Source: Alkaliphilus metalliredigens QYMF (GTDB taxonomy: Bacteria > Bacillota > Clostridia > Peptostreptococcales > Natronincolaceae). Taken from it: 64,000 nucleotides of DNA. Positions 1 through 9,814 of the stretch are shown one piece after another. Location: the NCBI RefSeq assembly GCF_000016985.1, contig NC_009633.1:4755539-4819538 (forward strand), in the 5' to 3' direction. How positions within the stretch are numbered: the first letter of the stretch is position 1; each line of letters opens with the position of its first letter. Below the pieces are notes generated by a model, which was given only the letters and a program-made list of their open reading frames with translations, was not told the origin of the DNA and did no database searches. The position numbers and the translations under genes were made by a program.

Positions 1-101
1 TCTTCTTCCTTCTCCTGCGGTTGAGATAGGGAGCCACAGCCTATTAATATAAGAATACACATCATACTTAAAATTCCTGTTCTAAACCTTTGAGACATCA
101 T
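1..101 (-). CDS. Partial lipoprotein (N-terminus only)
   Basis: The gene runs off the left edge of the window. It begins with two ATG codons (99-101 and 96-98), and AGAGGTG lies about five bases upstream of the first. The 33 visible residues form a lipoprotein signal: a short basic start, a hydrophobic stretch, then the lipobox ILIGC followed by GSLSQPQ and acidic residues. It should be a membrane-anchored extracytoplasmic lipoprotein. Nothing of the mature domain is visible, so no function can be given. The rest of the 1-383 stretch is the divergent spacer between this gene and the chemoreceptor, with nothing else recognised. Confidence 0.7.
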   Translation of the reverse strand, partial: MMSQRFRTGILSMMCILILIGCGSLSQPQEKEE

Positions 102-383
102 TCCAGCACCTCTTCCAACTTTCTGTTATAGTTTCACACTGCACTACTACATATTATTGCTATTTTTTCCTATGCTCCTTTAATTTAATCATCTAAGTTT
201 TTAAACGCCTTTATAATTGTCTTACTTTTCTTTCGGAGAATTTTCAATCCACTTCTATCGTTCCAGAATCCTATAACTTAATACCTATTGGTAATTTTTG
301 AAGGAATTTAATTTTTTTTGTCGAATGAGTACTATTACTACTCTATTTTCATAATTCTAAACTTTCAATGAGGAGGACAACAG

Positions 384-2369
384 ATGAACAAATCAATTCG
401 GTGGAAAATCATCATAATGTTGGTTATTCTAGTCACATTACCCACCCTATTTTTAGGGATGAACAGTTATCGTAATGCCACCAACATATTAGAGGAAGAG
501 TTAAAATCAAGCTCACTTCAAGTGGTTGAAGGACTTGAAAGCTCCATGGACTTCTTTTTAACCGGTATGGAAAATGGTGTCGCTATGCTGAGTCAAGATG
601 CCAATGCACAACAGATTTTAGATTTCCCTGACTACGAGCCATGGATGATGGGTACTTTTTCAAGTTATTTAGAGAATCATAGTAACGTTCTTAATGTATA
701 CATAGGCACGGCAAAGGGGGATATGATGATTTACCCCGAAACTGAATTGCCCGAGGATTTTGACCCTCGAGCTCGTCCATGGTATGAGGTTGCAATTGCT
801 GCGGATGATATCGCTTGGACTGACCCCTATGTTGATGCAGGTACTGGTCAATTAGTTGTAACCGTTGCCCATCCAGTTTACAACAGCTATGGAAGCAATG
901 AGCTAGTAGGTGTTGTCGCCCTTGATGTTGCCCTAGGTTCCCTTGAAAGTCTTGTTCTTAACACATCATTAGGTCAAAGTGGTTATGTGTCCTTGACTAA
1001 TGGTGAAGGGGTTACCATGGTGCATCCAGATGCGGATCTAATTGGAGATATTATGCCCGTACCTACTTTATTAGAAAGTGTTCTATCAAATCAAAGTGGT
1101 GTTCAGGATTACGAAATGAACGGCGACTCACGGTTTGGCGTTTTTGATACCTTAGAGCAAACTGGATGGAAGCTAATAGGGGTGATGCGCCTTACTGAAA
1201 TTCAAGCAAATACCTCAACCCTTTTAAAGCAAGCTGTAATCACCGGTGGAATTTCCCTGATTGTTGCTCTTTTAGCCGGAATATTCTTTGCAGGCAAGCT
1301 AACAAAGCCTTTGAAATTACTTGTAAATGATATGAAGAAAATTGGATCCGGAGACTTTACAATCCAAAGTCAAGTCAAGTCCAATGATGAGGTAGGGGTT
1401 TTAGCCACTACCCTCAATGAAATGGTATCGGCTTTAAAAAGTCTGATTACCAATGTGCGAACTGTGTCTCAAGAAGTGAGTTCCTCCTCAGATACACTGG
1501 CGGCTACCTCCCAAGAAACAAGCGCATCCTCTGAAGAGGTTGCTAAAACCGTCGATGAGATTGCTAAGGGTGCATCGGATCAAGCCCAAGAAGCTGAAAA
1601 AGGTTCTCATATGATCGGTAATCTAGCAACTAAATTAACTCAATTAAATAAAGGATCTCAGGAAATGCACGCTCTTTCCTCCAGTGTGACCACGGCAAAT
1701 ACCAGAGGAATTGAAGCCATTGACTCTTTAACAGAAAAAACAGAGCATAATAAGTTGGCCATTGATCGTGTGGAAGGTGCCATCGGTGAATTAGATGTAA
1801 AGTCTCAATCAATCGGTGTCATCTTAGAAACCATTAGCTCCATTTCAGATCAAACCAATTTATTAGCTCTAAATGCTGCCATTGAAGCAGCACGAGCTGG
1901 CGAAGCTGGTAGAGGCTTTGCTGTTGTTGCCGATGAAATCCGTAAACTGGCTGAACAATCTGGTCATTCTGCTGATGAAATCCGCAGTATCGTTTTAGAT
2001 ATTCAAACTGAAAGTAGCAATACAGTTACGATTATGCATGATGTCAAGACCCAGACAAATGATCAAACTGGAGCAGTTAATGAGGTTCTGAACTCCTTCC
2101 AGAATATTTCTAAAACCATAAAGGATATGACCCAACAAATCCATACATTAACATCTCATGTAGATGAAATGGCCCAAGACGGCGATCAAATCGTTGGTGT
2201 CATTGAAAACATTTCAGCTGTTTCTGAAGAAACTGCTGCTGCCTCCCAAGAAGTCACCGCTTCTATGGATCAAACGAGTTCTGCTGTAGAAGAGGTTTCT
2301 CAAGCTGCAGAAAACTTAAATGCATTAGCTAGTCACTTAATGAAGGAAATCGAAAGCTTTAAAATCTAA
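384..2369 (+). CDS. Methyl-accepting chemotaxis protein with dCache sensor
   Basis: Transmembrane chemoreceptor of 661 residues. TM1 spans about 8-25. An extracellular double-Cache ligand domain follows and contains the [11 protein letters not shown] motif at 127-137 typical of dCache_1. TM2 lies at about 284-304, HAMP at about 305-357, and a long cytoplasmic coiled coil fills the rest. The conserved hairpin tip ([20 protein letters not shown]) is near residues 490-520 and is where CheA/CheW dock. There is no C-terminal CheR pentapeptide. GAGGAGG lies before the start. The Cache type suggests a small-molecule ligand such as an amino or organic acid, but the ligand cannot be read from sequence. 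It appears monocistronic. Confidence 0.93.
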   Translation: MNKSIRWKIIIMLVILVTLPTLFLGMNSYRNATNILEEELKSSSLQVVEGLESSMDFFLTGMENGVAMLSQDANAQQILDFPDYEPWMMGTFSSYLENHSNVLNVYIGTAKGDMMIYPETELPEDFDPRARPWYEVAIAADDIAWTDPYVDAGTGQLVVTVAHPVYNSYGSNELVGVVALDVALGSLESLVLNTSLGQSGYVSLTNGEGVTMVHPDADLIGDIMPVPTLLESVLSNQSGVQDYEMNGDSRFGVFDTLEQTGWKLIGVMRLTEIQANTSTLLKQAVITGGISLIVALLAGIFFAGKLTKPLKLLVNDMKKIGSGDFTIQSQVKSNDEVGVLATTLNEMVSALKSLITNVRTVSQEVSSSSDTLAATSQETSASSEEVAKTVDEIAKGASDQAQEAEKGSHMIGNLATKLTQLNKGSQEMHALSSSVTTANTRGIEAIDSLTEKTEHNKLAIDRVEGAIGELDVKSQSIGVILETISSISDQTNLLALNAAIEAARAGEAGRGFAVVADEIRKLAEQSGHSADEIRSIVLDIQTESSNTVTIMHDVKTQTNDQTGAVNEVLNSFQNISKTIKDMTQQIHTLTSHVDEMAQDGDQIVGVIENISAVSEETAAASQEVTASMDQTSSAVEEVSQAAENLNALASHLMKEIESFKI

Positions 2370-2397
2370 ATTCAATTGTTTCAACTATTTGTATTTT

Positions 2398-2428
2398 AAA
2401 AGACCTACTGCAAAGTAGGTCTTTTTTT
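2398..2428. terminator. Intrinsic terminator, probably bidirectional
   Basis: Inverted repeat AAAAGACCTAC (2398-2408) / GTAGGTCTTTT (2415-2425) continuing into a T run. It lies between the convergent chemoreceptor and nitroreductase genes. The A run on the left lets it serve both strands. Confidence 0.85.
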
Positions 2429-2474
2429 ATCTATACGCTAATGGGCAAAAGATGCCTGTGAATTAAGTGTTGTT

Positions 2475-3308
2475 TTAGATGTGTAGGGTTCCAATAATCT
2501 TTTGGTATTCAGGTATTCCATAAGCTTCATAAATCCCATCCAAAGCTTCCATATAAAGACTCCATTTTGCCATTAAGCCTTCTTCATTAAAACTCCGTTC
2601 CATATAAATCATCATAATTCCTGCATCAATGAGTAGATAACCATCCTCTTGTGTTTTATGTCCTACGGTTAAAATAATCTCATCGCCATCAATAATTAAT
2701 TTCCATGGCTGGCGATTTCTAAAGGATGGCGCATTTCCTATATGGGAAAAGACCGTGGCCAGTCCTCTCATTTTGATTTCCTCTAACCAAGGGGCTCGTC
2801 CCCACCGTTGATCGTACACGAAATCCTGTAAAGACAATTTATCATTATCTTCTTTTTTCCCAGCTTCAACATCCCCCTCTTGGCCATAACCTAAGGCAAT
2901 CATTGCCACAGGTATACCTGCTTCCTGAATCCCTAATAAGTCCTTCACCTCATGGCCACCATGGTTAATGGTAAGCCAACAGGTGCTTAGTTCATACTCA
3001 ATTGTCTTTAACACCATTTGTTCCATCATGTATCCTGCATTTTGTAGATACCCCTCCTTAGGAGCGCATAAAAGTACAATGTAGTGCGGTGCCCGCACAA
3101 CATTCCCATCATAACCTATCTTTCCTTGCAGTTTTTCTTCCTGTTCCCATCCATTTTCAATTAAGACAAACTGTGTATCTATTTGTGATATGATTCCCTT
3201 GATTTCTTCTGCCTCATCCATTAAATCATTCAATCTCTCTATATCAACAGGTTTTTTCCCATAGACTCTAACGGATTTTCGCCTTTGAATTAACTGATAA
3301 AAGTCCAA
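2475..3308 (-). CDS. Nitroreductase-family protein (TM1586 type)
   Basis: 277-residue FMN-dependent nitroreductase-fold protein. The N-terminus MDFYQLIQRRKSVRVYGKKP is the usual opening of this fold (RRSxRxY, FMN phosphate contact). The two-lobed layout, with QPWKLII near the middle and LIDAGIMMIYMERS toward the end, fits the single-chain TM1586-like subgroup in which one polypeptide forms a pseudo-dimer. Expected chemistry is NAD(P)H-dependent reduction of nitro or quinone compounds, but substrates are unknown. The gene stands alone, converging on the chemoreceptor and upstream of a hairpin-rich spacer. Confidence 0.8.
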   Translation of the reverse strand: MDFYQLIQRRKSVRVYGKKPVDIERLNDLMDEAEEIKGIISQIDTQFVLIENGWEQEEKLQGKIGYDGNVVRAPHYIVLLCAPKEGYLQNAGYMMEQMVLKTIEYELSTCWLTINHGGHEVKDLLGIQEAGIPVAMIALGYGQEGDVEAGKKEDNDKLSLQDFVYDQRWGRAPWLEEIKMRGLATVFSHIGNAPSFRNRQPWKLIIDGDEIILTVGHKTQEDGYLLIDAGIMMIYMERSFNEEGLMAKWSLYMEALDGIYEAYGIPEYQKIIGTLHI

Positions 3309-3335
3309 TTTACTTCACTCCCACCTAATAAACAA

Positions 3336-3473
3336 ACTAAGTCTCATTTTATCTTCGGTGTATTGCTAAGACTCTCACTCACAAAAGTGAGAGGTCAAGC
3401 ACTACATCCTCGAAATAAACTCGGCTACAGTTCAGTGGGAAAAGTGATCCCACTGAACTAAGTCTCATTTTAT
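3336..3473. repeat. Hairpin-rich intergenic repeat element
   Basis: A 17-bp direct repeat ACTAAGTCTCATTTTAT flanks the element (3336-3352 and 3457-3473). Between the copies are two perfect hairpins: CTCTCACT/AGTGAGAG (3372-3379/3386-3393) and a 12-bp stem AGTTCAGTGGGA/TCCCACTGAACT (3429-3440/3448-3459). The stretch TATCTTCGG...TAAGACTCT (3350-3375) recurs with one mismatch at 45143-45168 upstream of the TetR gene, and the TAAGTCTCATTTA core recurs at the transketolase 3' end. It occupies most of the 3309-3617 spacer; no gene was seen there. Confidence 0.65.
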
Positions 3474-3617
3474 TGTGCACCTATTCATACTACTTATATA
3501 CCCCCTATGTTATATATAAACATCATGGGTTGTTTACTGCTCCTCAAATCACATGGATTTCTCTATTATTTTTTCAGTAAAATATAGATTTTTCAAAATT
3601 GCTTTGATTTTAGGCAC

Positions 3618-3665
3618 AAAAACCCAGAACCCTACGTATATGTTCCCTAGGGTTCTGGGTTTTTT
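3618..3665. terminator. Strong intrinsic terminator
   Basis: A 17-bp perfect stem, AAAAACCCAGAACCCTA (3618-3634) with TAGGGTTCTGGGTTTTT (3649 region to 3665). It has T runs on both strands and sits just downstream of the minus-strand gene ending at 3710. Confidence 0.88.
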
Positions 3666-3709
3666 GAAACAGTGAAGAAGATCAGGACTGTAATAGCCTG
3701 AGCCGATAA

Positions 3710-4714
3710 TTAGCTATGGGTTGCTTTAATTTCTTTTTCCATCCTAATCAATGTGTTTTGTGTTTCTTCACTAAGCTTTAAAAACAACTCTTCTCTGTAC
3801 TGTTTACATTCCTCTAGCTTATTGCGCCTTCCCTTTCTCTTGTCTATGTCTACCCATGAAATCTTTTTGTTTCGATAATAAAGATCAAAGTCAACTTGTC
3901 TCTCTCCGTTCTGGTCATACTCTAATGCCATCGTTAGTTTTTTAATTTCCTGGGGACTATAAGTCGTAAATAATCGCACCTGGAAGGCTATCACAGAATA
4001 AAGTATTAATGCATGATCCTTAGTCCATGTTTCTCCTAATATCATCCCGATTTCCAGCTGTGACAAGATAAAAATTAACCGATCATGATGACCCTTATAA
4101 TTCCCCCATGAGTCATATATATTGATTTGAAGATCGTACCATTCACTATTTTCCAAGCTTTGGGTAATAAATAAAAGACCTTCATTTCTTAGCTTTTTAT
4201 GAATAAAGGACACCGGATGAGCCAGCAACAAGTTCGCATTAATAAAGTCTTTTGATGATAGTCTTCCACTGATGGGATTTTTAGTCAAAGAAAGTATTGT
4301 ATCTCCTTTCTCTCCTTGTTTGACTCCTTCTTCCCAGTCCACCAGCTTCCCACCATAAACCTCCTGAATTCGTTGAATAATCTTTTGTTCGTCCCCAGCT
4401 ACTCTCATAACCATAGAAGCAGGTCCCATATCCACTCGAAAAACCCACTGACTGACATGATGATTAATCATGCCCGCAAGACATGCAGAGGCGACTTCAT
4501 TGACTAATATAATCTCCTTTGCATCTTCTATCGAAGTCTTTTCATGATGTTTTTCTGTGATAAAAATAAGGGTACTATCCTCAGTTGATTGCTCCAAACC
4601 TTCTTGAAACGTTGTATGGATCCCTTGACCCTCCTGGAGGAAAAAATCCTTTACCTTTTGAATTCTCTCAGTGCGTATAAACAAGAATCGTGGTCCCATT
4701 CGTAAATAGAGCAT
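3710..4714 (-). CDS. Uncharacterised 334-residue protein
   Basis: I do not recognise this family. The protein is soluble-looking, with no signal peptide or membrane segment. The C-terminal third is charged and includes DFDLYYRNKKISW and a lysine/arginine-rich KGRRNKLEECKQYREE stretch that should be helical. The start codon lies 11 bp after the metallophosphoesterase stop, so the two genes are almost certainly cotranscribed, and a strong terminator follows. The pairing suggests a shared pathway, but no substrate or motif is evident. Confidence 0.6.
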   Translation of the reverse strand: MLYLRMGPRFLFIRTERIQKVKDFFLQEGQGIHTTFQEGLEQSTEDSTLIFITEKHHEKTSIEDAKEIILVNEVASACLAGMINHHVSQWVFRVDMGPASMVMRVAGDEQKIIQRIQEVYGGKLVDWEEGVKQGEKGDTILSLTKNPISGRLSSKDFINANLLLAHPVSFIHKKLRNEGLLFITQSLENSEWYDLQINIYDSWGNYKGHHDRLIFILSQLEIGMILGETWTKDHALILYSVIAFQVRLFTTYSPQEIKKLTMALEYDQNGERQVDFDLYYRNKKISWVDIDKRKGRRNKLEECKQYREELFLKLSEETQNTLIRMEKEIKATHS

Positions 4715-4725
4715 ATGATCCCCCC

Positions 4726-5343
4726 CTAAAATCCAATCCTGCCTCTTTCCATCTTCCGAAATTGATTTGTGGCCATGGGATAGTCAATTTGATAAATCAA
4801 TCCCGTGGATAAGTCAATGACATTAATATTTAATATCCCATTCAACAACTGCTGTGATCTTATTTTCTTATGTTTTGGTTCAAATCGATGACCATATAAA
4901 TAATAGTCAGCCTTGGTCTCAACTCTTCGATAGTTATGCCTTAAGTAGAATGTTTTTCCCTCTATATTTATTTTTCCCTCATATAAAATAGTACCCTTTT
5001 TAGTCACCCCTTGAACACTTTTCATTTTATCATGATTACCTATTACATAGTAAATTTCACCTCTATGTATTTTCTCTATTTTATCAACAAACTTTTCTAA
5101 ATTTGTTTGGTAATCTGCCAAGCGATTTTTAAAGTTCTCTAACTTTATATTGTCTACGATATCCCCAGTATGCACAATATATTGTGGATTAATTAAATTA
5201 ACCAACTTGTAAATAAAAGAATATACCTCCATGGGAGTATCACTTATATGAAGCAATAAAGGACCCTTTGCCTCCATTAGCTCTTCAGGAATTAGAGGTT
5301 TGTCCAATAGTAAGTACATCCATTTCTTTATTATATTTTTCAT
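4726..5343 (-). CDS. Calcineurin-like metallophosphoesterase
   Basis: 205-residue predicted metal-dependent phosphoesterase. Visible motifs are HISD (D35), HTGDIVDN (G60-D61), IGNHD (N103, H104), LRHNY (H136) and YGHRF (G151-H152). These match the GD...GNHD...H...GHxx order of the fold. The first motif is normally DxH; here it reads D35-T-P, so one metal-binding histidine is replaced. That may alter metal use rather than abolish activity. Substrate is unknown. It is the first gene of a two-gene unit with the uncharacterised protein at 3710-4714. Confidence 0.8.
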   Translation of the reverse strand: MKNIIKKWMYLLLDKPLIPEELMEAKGPLLLHISDTPMEVYSFIYKLVNLINPQYIVHTGDIVDNIKLENFKNRLADYQTNLEKFVDKIEKIHRGEIYYVIGNHDKMKSVQGVTKKGTILYEGKINIEGKTFYLRHNYRRVETKADYYLYGHRFEPKHKKIRSQQLLNGILNINVIDLSTGLIYQIDYPMATNQFRKMERGRIGF

Positions 5344-5449
5344 TACTCCGTCTCCTCTCTTATGTCTACCTTATCCACAGCAAGGGACTTTGTCAATGAA
5401 AAAAAGACTAAATCTGACCCCCTTCAGAGTCATCTCTAGCCTTTTACTG

Positions 5450-5674
5450 TTACCCGCCTCCCACCGGTGGGAATAGCGAGACCGTATCTTCTTCTTTTAA
5501 AATAGTAGAGAAAGTTCCATCCCTGCCATTGATTAAGAGGATGGCGATTTCTTTTTGAGGAATATCTAACTCATTAATAATTCTTTCAGGAGTCACCTCT
5601 CCGGGCAGGTCTAACATGAGCTCTTTTCCTCTGCCGTCCCTCAGTGTTGCAAATAATCTTACCTTCACTTCCAT
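5450..5674 (-). CDS. MoaD/ThiS-family sulfur carrier
   Basis: 74-residue ubiquitin-fold protein with the N-terminal strand MEVKVRLFATLRDGRGKEL and a C-terminal tail PPVGGG. The Gly-Gly end of MoaD/ThiS proteins is adenylated and thiocarboxylated by an E1-like enzyme. It lies about 80 bp downstream of the aldehyde ferredoxin oxidoreductase gene on the same strand. That placement is common for MoaD-like proteins thought to serve tungsto-pterin cofactor synthesis, so a dedicated role in loading the neighbour is a good inference. Confidence 0.82.
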   Translation of the reverse strand: MEVKVRLFATLRDGRGKELMLDLPGEVTPERIINELDIPQKEIAILLINGRDGTFSTILKEEDTVSLFPPVGGG

Positions 5675-5755
5675 TTTGTCACCCCCTAGAGACAGACATG
5701 ATATGAGAAGAGCTTCCTTAGAAGCCCTTCTCTTTATTCATCTTATATTATTTTT

Positions 5756-7567
5756 TTATGCTGTTGTTGTTCCTAACCCAATCTGCAACTGTTCAAGACG
5801 CGCTTCAGTTGGTATACCTTCTGTATCCCATCCTCTTACAGCATAATACTCCGGCAATAGCTTATCAAGCTGCGCCACATTCCCTGCAGATGGTCCGCCA
5901 GGAATTGCATCCTTTAGCAAACGCTCAGGCAACGTATCCTCGGCAGGTGTGATGCCTGCACTCAAATTAAAGAGTTTTTCTGTATTCCATATGCGCTCTC
6001 CAGCTGCCAATAGTGTATCAGCTGTATGTGTTTCTCCTGTTACTGCATTATAAAGATCCGTATAATCTTGAAGTGATGTTGCAAAAGAAGTAAATAAACA
6101 TAATCCCATAGAATCAATAACCGCTGTTAAGTCTTGGAATATTTTTACCCATTGTGCTTTTCCTTCCAATGCAAATCGGTCTAGCTTTTCAGGCATTCCT
6201 AAAATTTCAGGAGAAATTAGATATGCTCTCACATGGCAACCCCCACGGTTAGAAGTTGCATAGGCTAATCCCTGCCCTTGAATTCCCCTCGGGTCATAGG
6301 CTGGAAGTTCCTGCTTTTTAACTGACATGGAGACTTCAGGCGCCCCATAACTCTCACATAAGCGATAAGAACCATCGGTCATTTTATCACCAAGTCCTTC
6401 TCGTAATCCCATGCGCTTTGTCCATTCGATAATGGAATCCGCATTGCCAAACTCAAGAGACAACCCACCTAGCTCTTCGTCTTTAATGAGACCTTTTTGG
6501 TATAATTCCATGGCAGCCGCGATGGTAGTGGCGGTGGATATGGTATCGATTCCCATTTCATTACACCAATAGTTAGCTTTAATGATGGCTCCTAGGTCAG
6601 AAATCCCACAATCTGCTCCAAATCCCCAGATTGTTTCATACTCTGGTCCACCAGATTCTAGATCATCCACTTTACAATGTCTGCCACAGGCAATAGGACA
6701 TCCATAGCAGCCAGTTCGCTTCACTAAATACTTATCTGATAATGTTTCTCCACTGATGTCCTCTGCCTTAGCAAATACAGATTCCTGGAAATTGTTAGTT
6801 GGAAACACACCATTTTCATTCAAGATATTAACAAGTACAGCGGTTCCATAGGTAGGTAGTCCCTGACCCGTAACCCCATTTTCTCTAATCTGCTTATTTA
6901 CTCTTGAAACAACCTCTTTCAACTTAGCTGGATCATGTATTGCTACTTTATTTGTGCCCCTTACAGTAATGGCCTTCAGGTTCTTAGAGCCCATGACAGC
7001 ACCGACTCCAGATCTTCCAGCTGCACGATCTAGATCATTCATGATCGCCGCAAGACGAGAAAGTTTTTCTCCACCAGGTCCAATGGTCAGAACCTTAACC
7101 TTATCTCCTAACTCCTCGTTTAACATTTTGGTTGTTTGAGAAACGACTTTCCCCCATAAATGTCCTGCATCCTTAATTGTGACTACATCATCTTGAATAT
7201 TAATATAGACAGGAGTCTCTGACTTGTCTTCTACAATAATTAAATCGTATCCAGCAAATTTTAGCTCTGCTCCCCAGCGCCCACCTGAGTTTGAAGAAGC
7301 TGCCGTTCCAGTTAATGGAGATTTTGTCACCACCATGTATCTTCCACCAGTAGGTGTTGGCGTTCCACTTAAGGGTCCTGTTACAACAATTAGTTTGTTT
7401 TCTGGGCTTAGTGCATCAATGTTGGGATCGATTTCATCCATCAGAATCTTTTCCCCTAAACCTCTTCCTCCAATAAACTTCTTTGCTAAATCTAAATCTA
7501 ATGCTTCCTTTTTAACTGTCTTGTCTTTTAAGTTAATTCGCAAAATTGTACCTGTATACCCGTACAT
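5756..7567 (-). CDS. aor: Tungsten-type aldehyde ferredoxin oxidoreductase
   Basis: 603 residues, the usual AOR length. It oxidises aldehydes to carboxylic acids with ferredoxin and uses a bis-pterin tungsten centre and one [4Fe-4S] cluster. The cluster motif is C287-x2-C290-x3-C294 (CYGCPIACG), with the fourth ligand at C490 (DSMGLCLF). The N-terminal pterin-binding part contains GGRGLGEK and GGRW. A GGGGGGAA ribosome site precedes ATG. Upstream lie a sigma-54 promoter (7617-7632) and symmetric activator sites overlapping the end of the adjacent activator gene, so expression is probably inducible. The MoaD-like gene follows. Confidence 0.93.
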   Translation of the reverse strand: MYGYTGTILRINLKDKTVKKEALDLDLAKKFIGGRGLGEKILMDEIDPNIDALSPENKLIVVTGPLSGTPTPTGGRYMVVTKSPLTGTAASSNSGGRWGAELKFAGYDLIIVEDKSETPVYINIQDDVVTIKDAGHLWGKVVSQTTKMLNEELGDKVKVLTIGPGGEKLSRLAAIMNDLDRAAGRSGVGAVMGSKNLKAITVRGTNKVAIHDPAKLKEVVSRVNKQIRENGVTGQGLPTYGTAVLVNILNENGVFPTNNFQESVFAKAEDISGETLSDKYLVKRTGCYGCPIACGRHCKVDDLESGGPEYETIWGFGADCGISDLGAIIKANYWCNEMGIDTISTATTIAAAMELYQKGLIKDEELGGLSLEFGNADSIIEWTKRMGLREGLGDKMTDGSYRLCESYGAPEVSMSVKKQELPAYDPRGIQGQGLAYATSNRGGCHVRAYLISPEILGMPEKLDRFALEGKAQWVKIFQDLTAVIDSMGLCLFTSFATSLQDYTDLYNAVTGETHTADTLLAAGERIWNTEKLFNLSAGITPAEDTLPERLLKDAIPGGPSAGNVAQLDKLLPEYYAVRGWDTEGIPTEARLEQLQIGLGTTTA

Positions 7568-7616
7568 ATAAATTCCCCCCTGTTTTAATTTTTAATTTTC
7601 ACGCTACTTAATTTAA

Positions 7617-7632
7617 AGCAAATTTCATGCCA
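7617..7632 (-). promoter_or_regulatory. Sigma-54 (-24/-12) promoter of aor
   Basis: Read on the minus strand the site is TGGCATGAAATTTGCT, an excellent match to TGGCAC-N5-TTGCW with GG and GC at the invariant positions. Transcription would start near 7606, about 40 bases before the aor ATG. The adjacent gene encodes a sigma-54 activator, as such a promoter requires. Confidence 0.88.
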
Positions 7633-7736
7633 ACAGACCTTTATCCAATACTTTTTAGCTAAAATGTTTCAAGGTCTTGCTCTATAAGCAGTCTACCTCC
7701 TTTCATTGATTCCATCTCTTTATTAATTTCATCAGA

Positions 7737-7787
7737 TGTTCCACTTTAGAACATCCCGCCCGCGTTTTCGTGTTCCACTTCAGAACA
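7737..7787. promoter_or_regulatory. Tandem upstream activator sites for aor
   Basis: Two near-identical palindromes TGTTC-N7-GAACA: TGTTCCACTTTAGAACA (7737-7753) and TGTTCCACTTCAGAACA (7771-7787), 34 bp apart. A lone GAACA half-site lies at 7801-7805. They start about 105 bp upstream of the -24 element, as expected for enhancer sites bound by a dimeric Fis-type domain. The first includes the activator stop codon and the others lie within its last codons. Confidence 0.8.
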
Positions 7788-9683
7788 TCGCGTCATTTTG
7801 GAACAGTCTATTTTATACTTTGCCATCTTGCGATACAAGGTGTTACGTCCAATCCCCAAGGCCTCAGCCGCTTGACTCACATTCCCCTCATATTTTGTTA
7901 ATACCTGATGAATATGTCTTTTTTCCATATCCTCCAAGGGTTCACTCTCTAGTGAATAGACACGAGGGCTTGATTCATTACTTGTAGAAGACAGCTCTAC
8001 TCGCTCTAAGAAGTTAAGTTCTCCCGAATTCATTAAGTTTTCAATGACATTTTCTAATTCTCGTATGTTTCCCCGCCAAGTATAGTTGATCATTTGATCC
8101 ATTATATCCCTAGGCAAATATGTCATAGATTTTTTCAGCTTCAGTGCCTTGATCGTCATAAAATAATCAATCAAGAGAGGAATATCACTTTTTCTTTCAC
8201 GAAGGGGAGGTAATATCAATGGAAGTACATTTAATCTATAATATAAATCCCCTCGAAAATTATTACGCTCTACCTCATCCCTTAAGTCTTTATTAGTAGC
8301 TGCAATGATTCGAACATCTACAGCAATCTCCTTATTTCCACCTACTCTAAACAGCTTCCCTTCCTCTAAAACACGAAGTAGGTTAGCCTGCATGTCTAAG
8401 GGCATTTCACCAATTTCATCTAAAAATAACGTCCCGCCATCGGCTAACTCAAATTTCCCTGGATGTCCTCCTCTTTTAGCCCCGGTAAAAGCACCATCCT
8501 CATATCCGAAAAGTTCAGATTCAATTAGGTTTCGTGGCAATGCACCACAGTTAATGGCAACGAATGGCTCATCACGACGCTCACTATGATTATGAATTGA
8601 TTGGGCAAAAACCTCTTTTCCCGTCCCACTTTCTCCCATAATTAATACTGTGGAGGGACTATCAGAAATTTTCTTTGCATAATTTACCATTCTAATAAAG
8701 TTCTCATCTCTTCCAATGATCTTATCGAAGGTATACAATGCTTGCTTTCCAATCATTTTATTAACCAGTCTTCTCATCTTCTTGATTTCACGAATCATAC
8801 ACACAATCCCTTGCAAATTTTTTGATTCATCAAGAATTGGATAGGCGCTTAATGTACAATGAATTTTGCCTTTCTTAGTCTTAATATAGGCTTCTTCCTC
8901 TACATAGCTGATATTTGATTCTACACTTTCCTGCACTCCTGCCCATCCTTCGATTAATTTGATTCCTTCCATCCCTAAAATCTCGTCATTGGTATACTGT
9001 AGCATATGACTGGCAACTTGATTGATGGTCTTCATGTATCCTTTAGGTCCCACAGTAAAAATTCCCGCATCAATGGAATCAACAATGGTTTCTATGGACT
9101 TTTTTGCTAAGAATAATTTATTATTAACTTCTTTGCTTTCAAGCATATATGCGATAGCATTGGCTGCTGCCGCCACCATCCCCAATGTATGAGAATGAAC
9201 ATATTCACTATATCCAGTCAGGTTTAATGTTCCAATTGCTTCCCCAATACTGTTCCTAATGGGTGCAGCAGAACAAGTCCAGCGATGATATGCCTTAACA
9301 AAGTGCTCTTCTCCTGATATCTGAACAGGTATCCCCTCTGCCAAGGCCGTTCCCATGGCATTGGTTCCAATATGCTCTTCATCCATATAGGCTCCTGGGA
9401 TCATCTCTAATCCATGGGATACCGCCAGTACCTTATCATCACCAAGTACTTCTAAAATACAGCCCTCCTGATCTGTTAGAATTGCAAAGAAGCCAGATCC
9501 CTCCACAAAATTATACAACTCTTCCATAAAAGATTTGGCAGTTGTCAGTAGTTCTCGATTAGCTTCTAATTTGATCTGTAGTTCATTGCCTTTTAATATC
9601 TTGCTACTATACATGCGGTTATACTCAACGCCAAAATCAATTGAACGCTGATGGGAGCGTTTCACATAATCTTTGGTCTCCAT
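7746..9683 (-). CDS. Sigma-54-dependent activator (AcoR type) of aor
   Basis: 645 residues. An N-terminal AcoR-like/GAF sensory part (about 1-185) is followed by a PAS domain (about 200-310). The AAA+ domain has the Walker A GESGTGKE near residue 351 and the sigma-54-contacting GAFTGA loop near 398. A Fis-type helix-turn-helix sits near 590-630 (AAEALGIGRNTLYRKM). Because the AAA+ and HTH parts are intact it should be functional. Its target is almost certainly the adjacent aor, whose promoter and palindromic sites lie directly downstream. The inducer is unknown; an aldehyde or related metabolite is a guess. Confidence 0.9.
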   Translation of the reverse strand: METKDYVKRSHQRSIDFGVEYNRMYSSKILKGNELQIKLEANRELLTTAKSFMEELYNFVEGSGFFAILTDQEGCILEVLGDDKVLAVSHGLEMIPGAYMDEEHIGTNAMGTALAEGIPVQISGEEHFVKAYHRWTCSAAPIRNSIGEAIGTLNLTGYSEYVHSHTLGMVAAAANAIAYMLESKEVNNKLFLAKKSIETIVDSIDAGIFTVGPKGYMKTINQVASHMLQYTNDEILGMEGIKLIEGWAGVQESVESNISYVEEEAYIKTKKGKIHCTLSAYPILDESKNLQGIVCMIREIKKMRRLVNKMIGKQALYTFDKIIGRDENFIRMVNYAKKISDSPSTVLIMGESGTGKEVFAQSIHNHSERRDEPFVAINCGALPRNLIESELFGYEDGAFTGAKRGGHPGKFELADGGTLFLDEIGEMPLDMQANLLRVLEEGKLFRVGGNKEIAVDVRIIAATNKDLRDEVERNNFRGDLYYRLNVLPLILPPLRERKSDIPLLIDYFMTIKALKLKKSMTYLPRDIMDQMINYTWRGNIRELENVIENLMNSGELNFLERVELSSTSNESSPRVYSLESEPLEDMEKRHIHQVLTKYEGNVSQAAEALGIGRNTLYRKMAKYKIDCSKMTRCSEVEHENAGGMF

Positions 9684-9814
9684 AGGTCTCCTCCTTAGTT
9701 CTCTCCCCTTAGTTCTCTCTACTTATTCAATTCAATATTTTCTTGGAGATTCCTTCCCTATATGATGTTCTTATGGCATGAATACTGAATACAAGGGACT
9801 AATGCCCAACTTTC

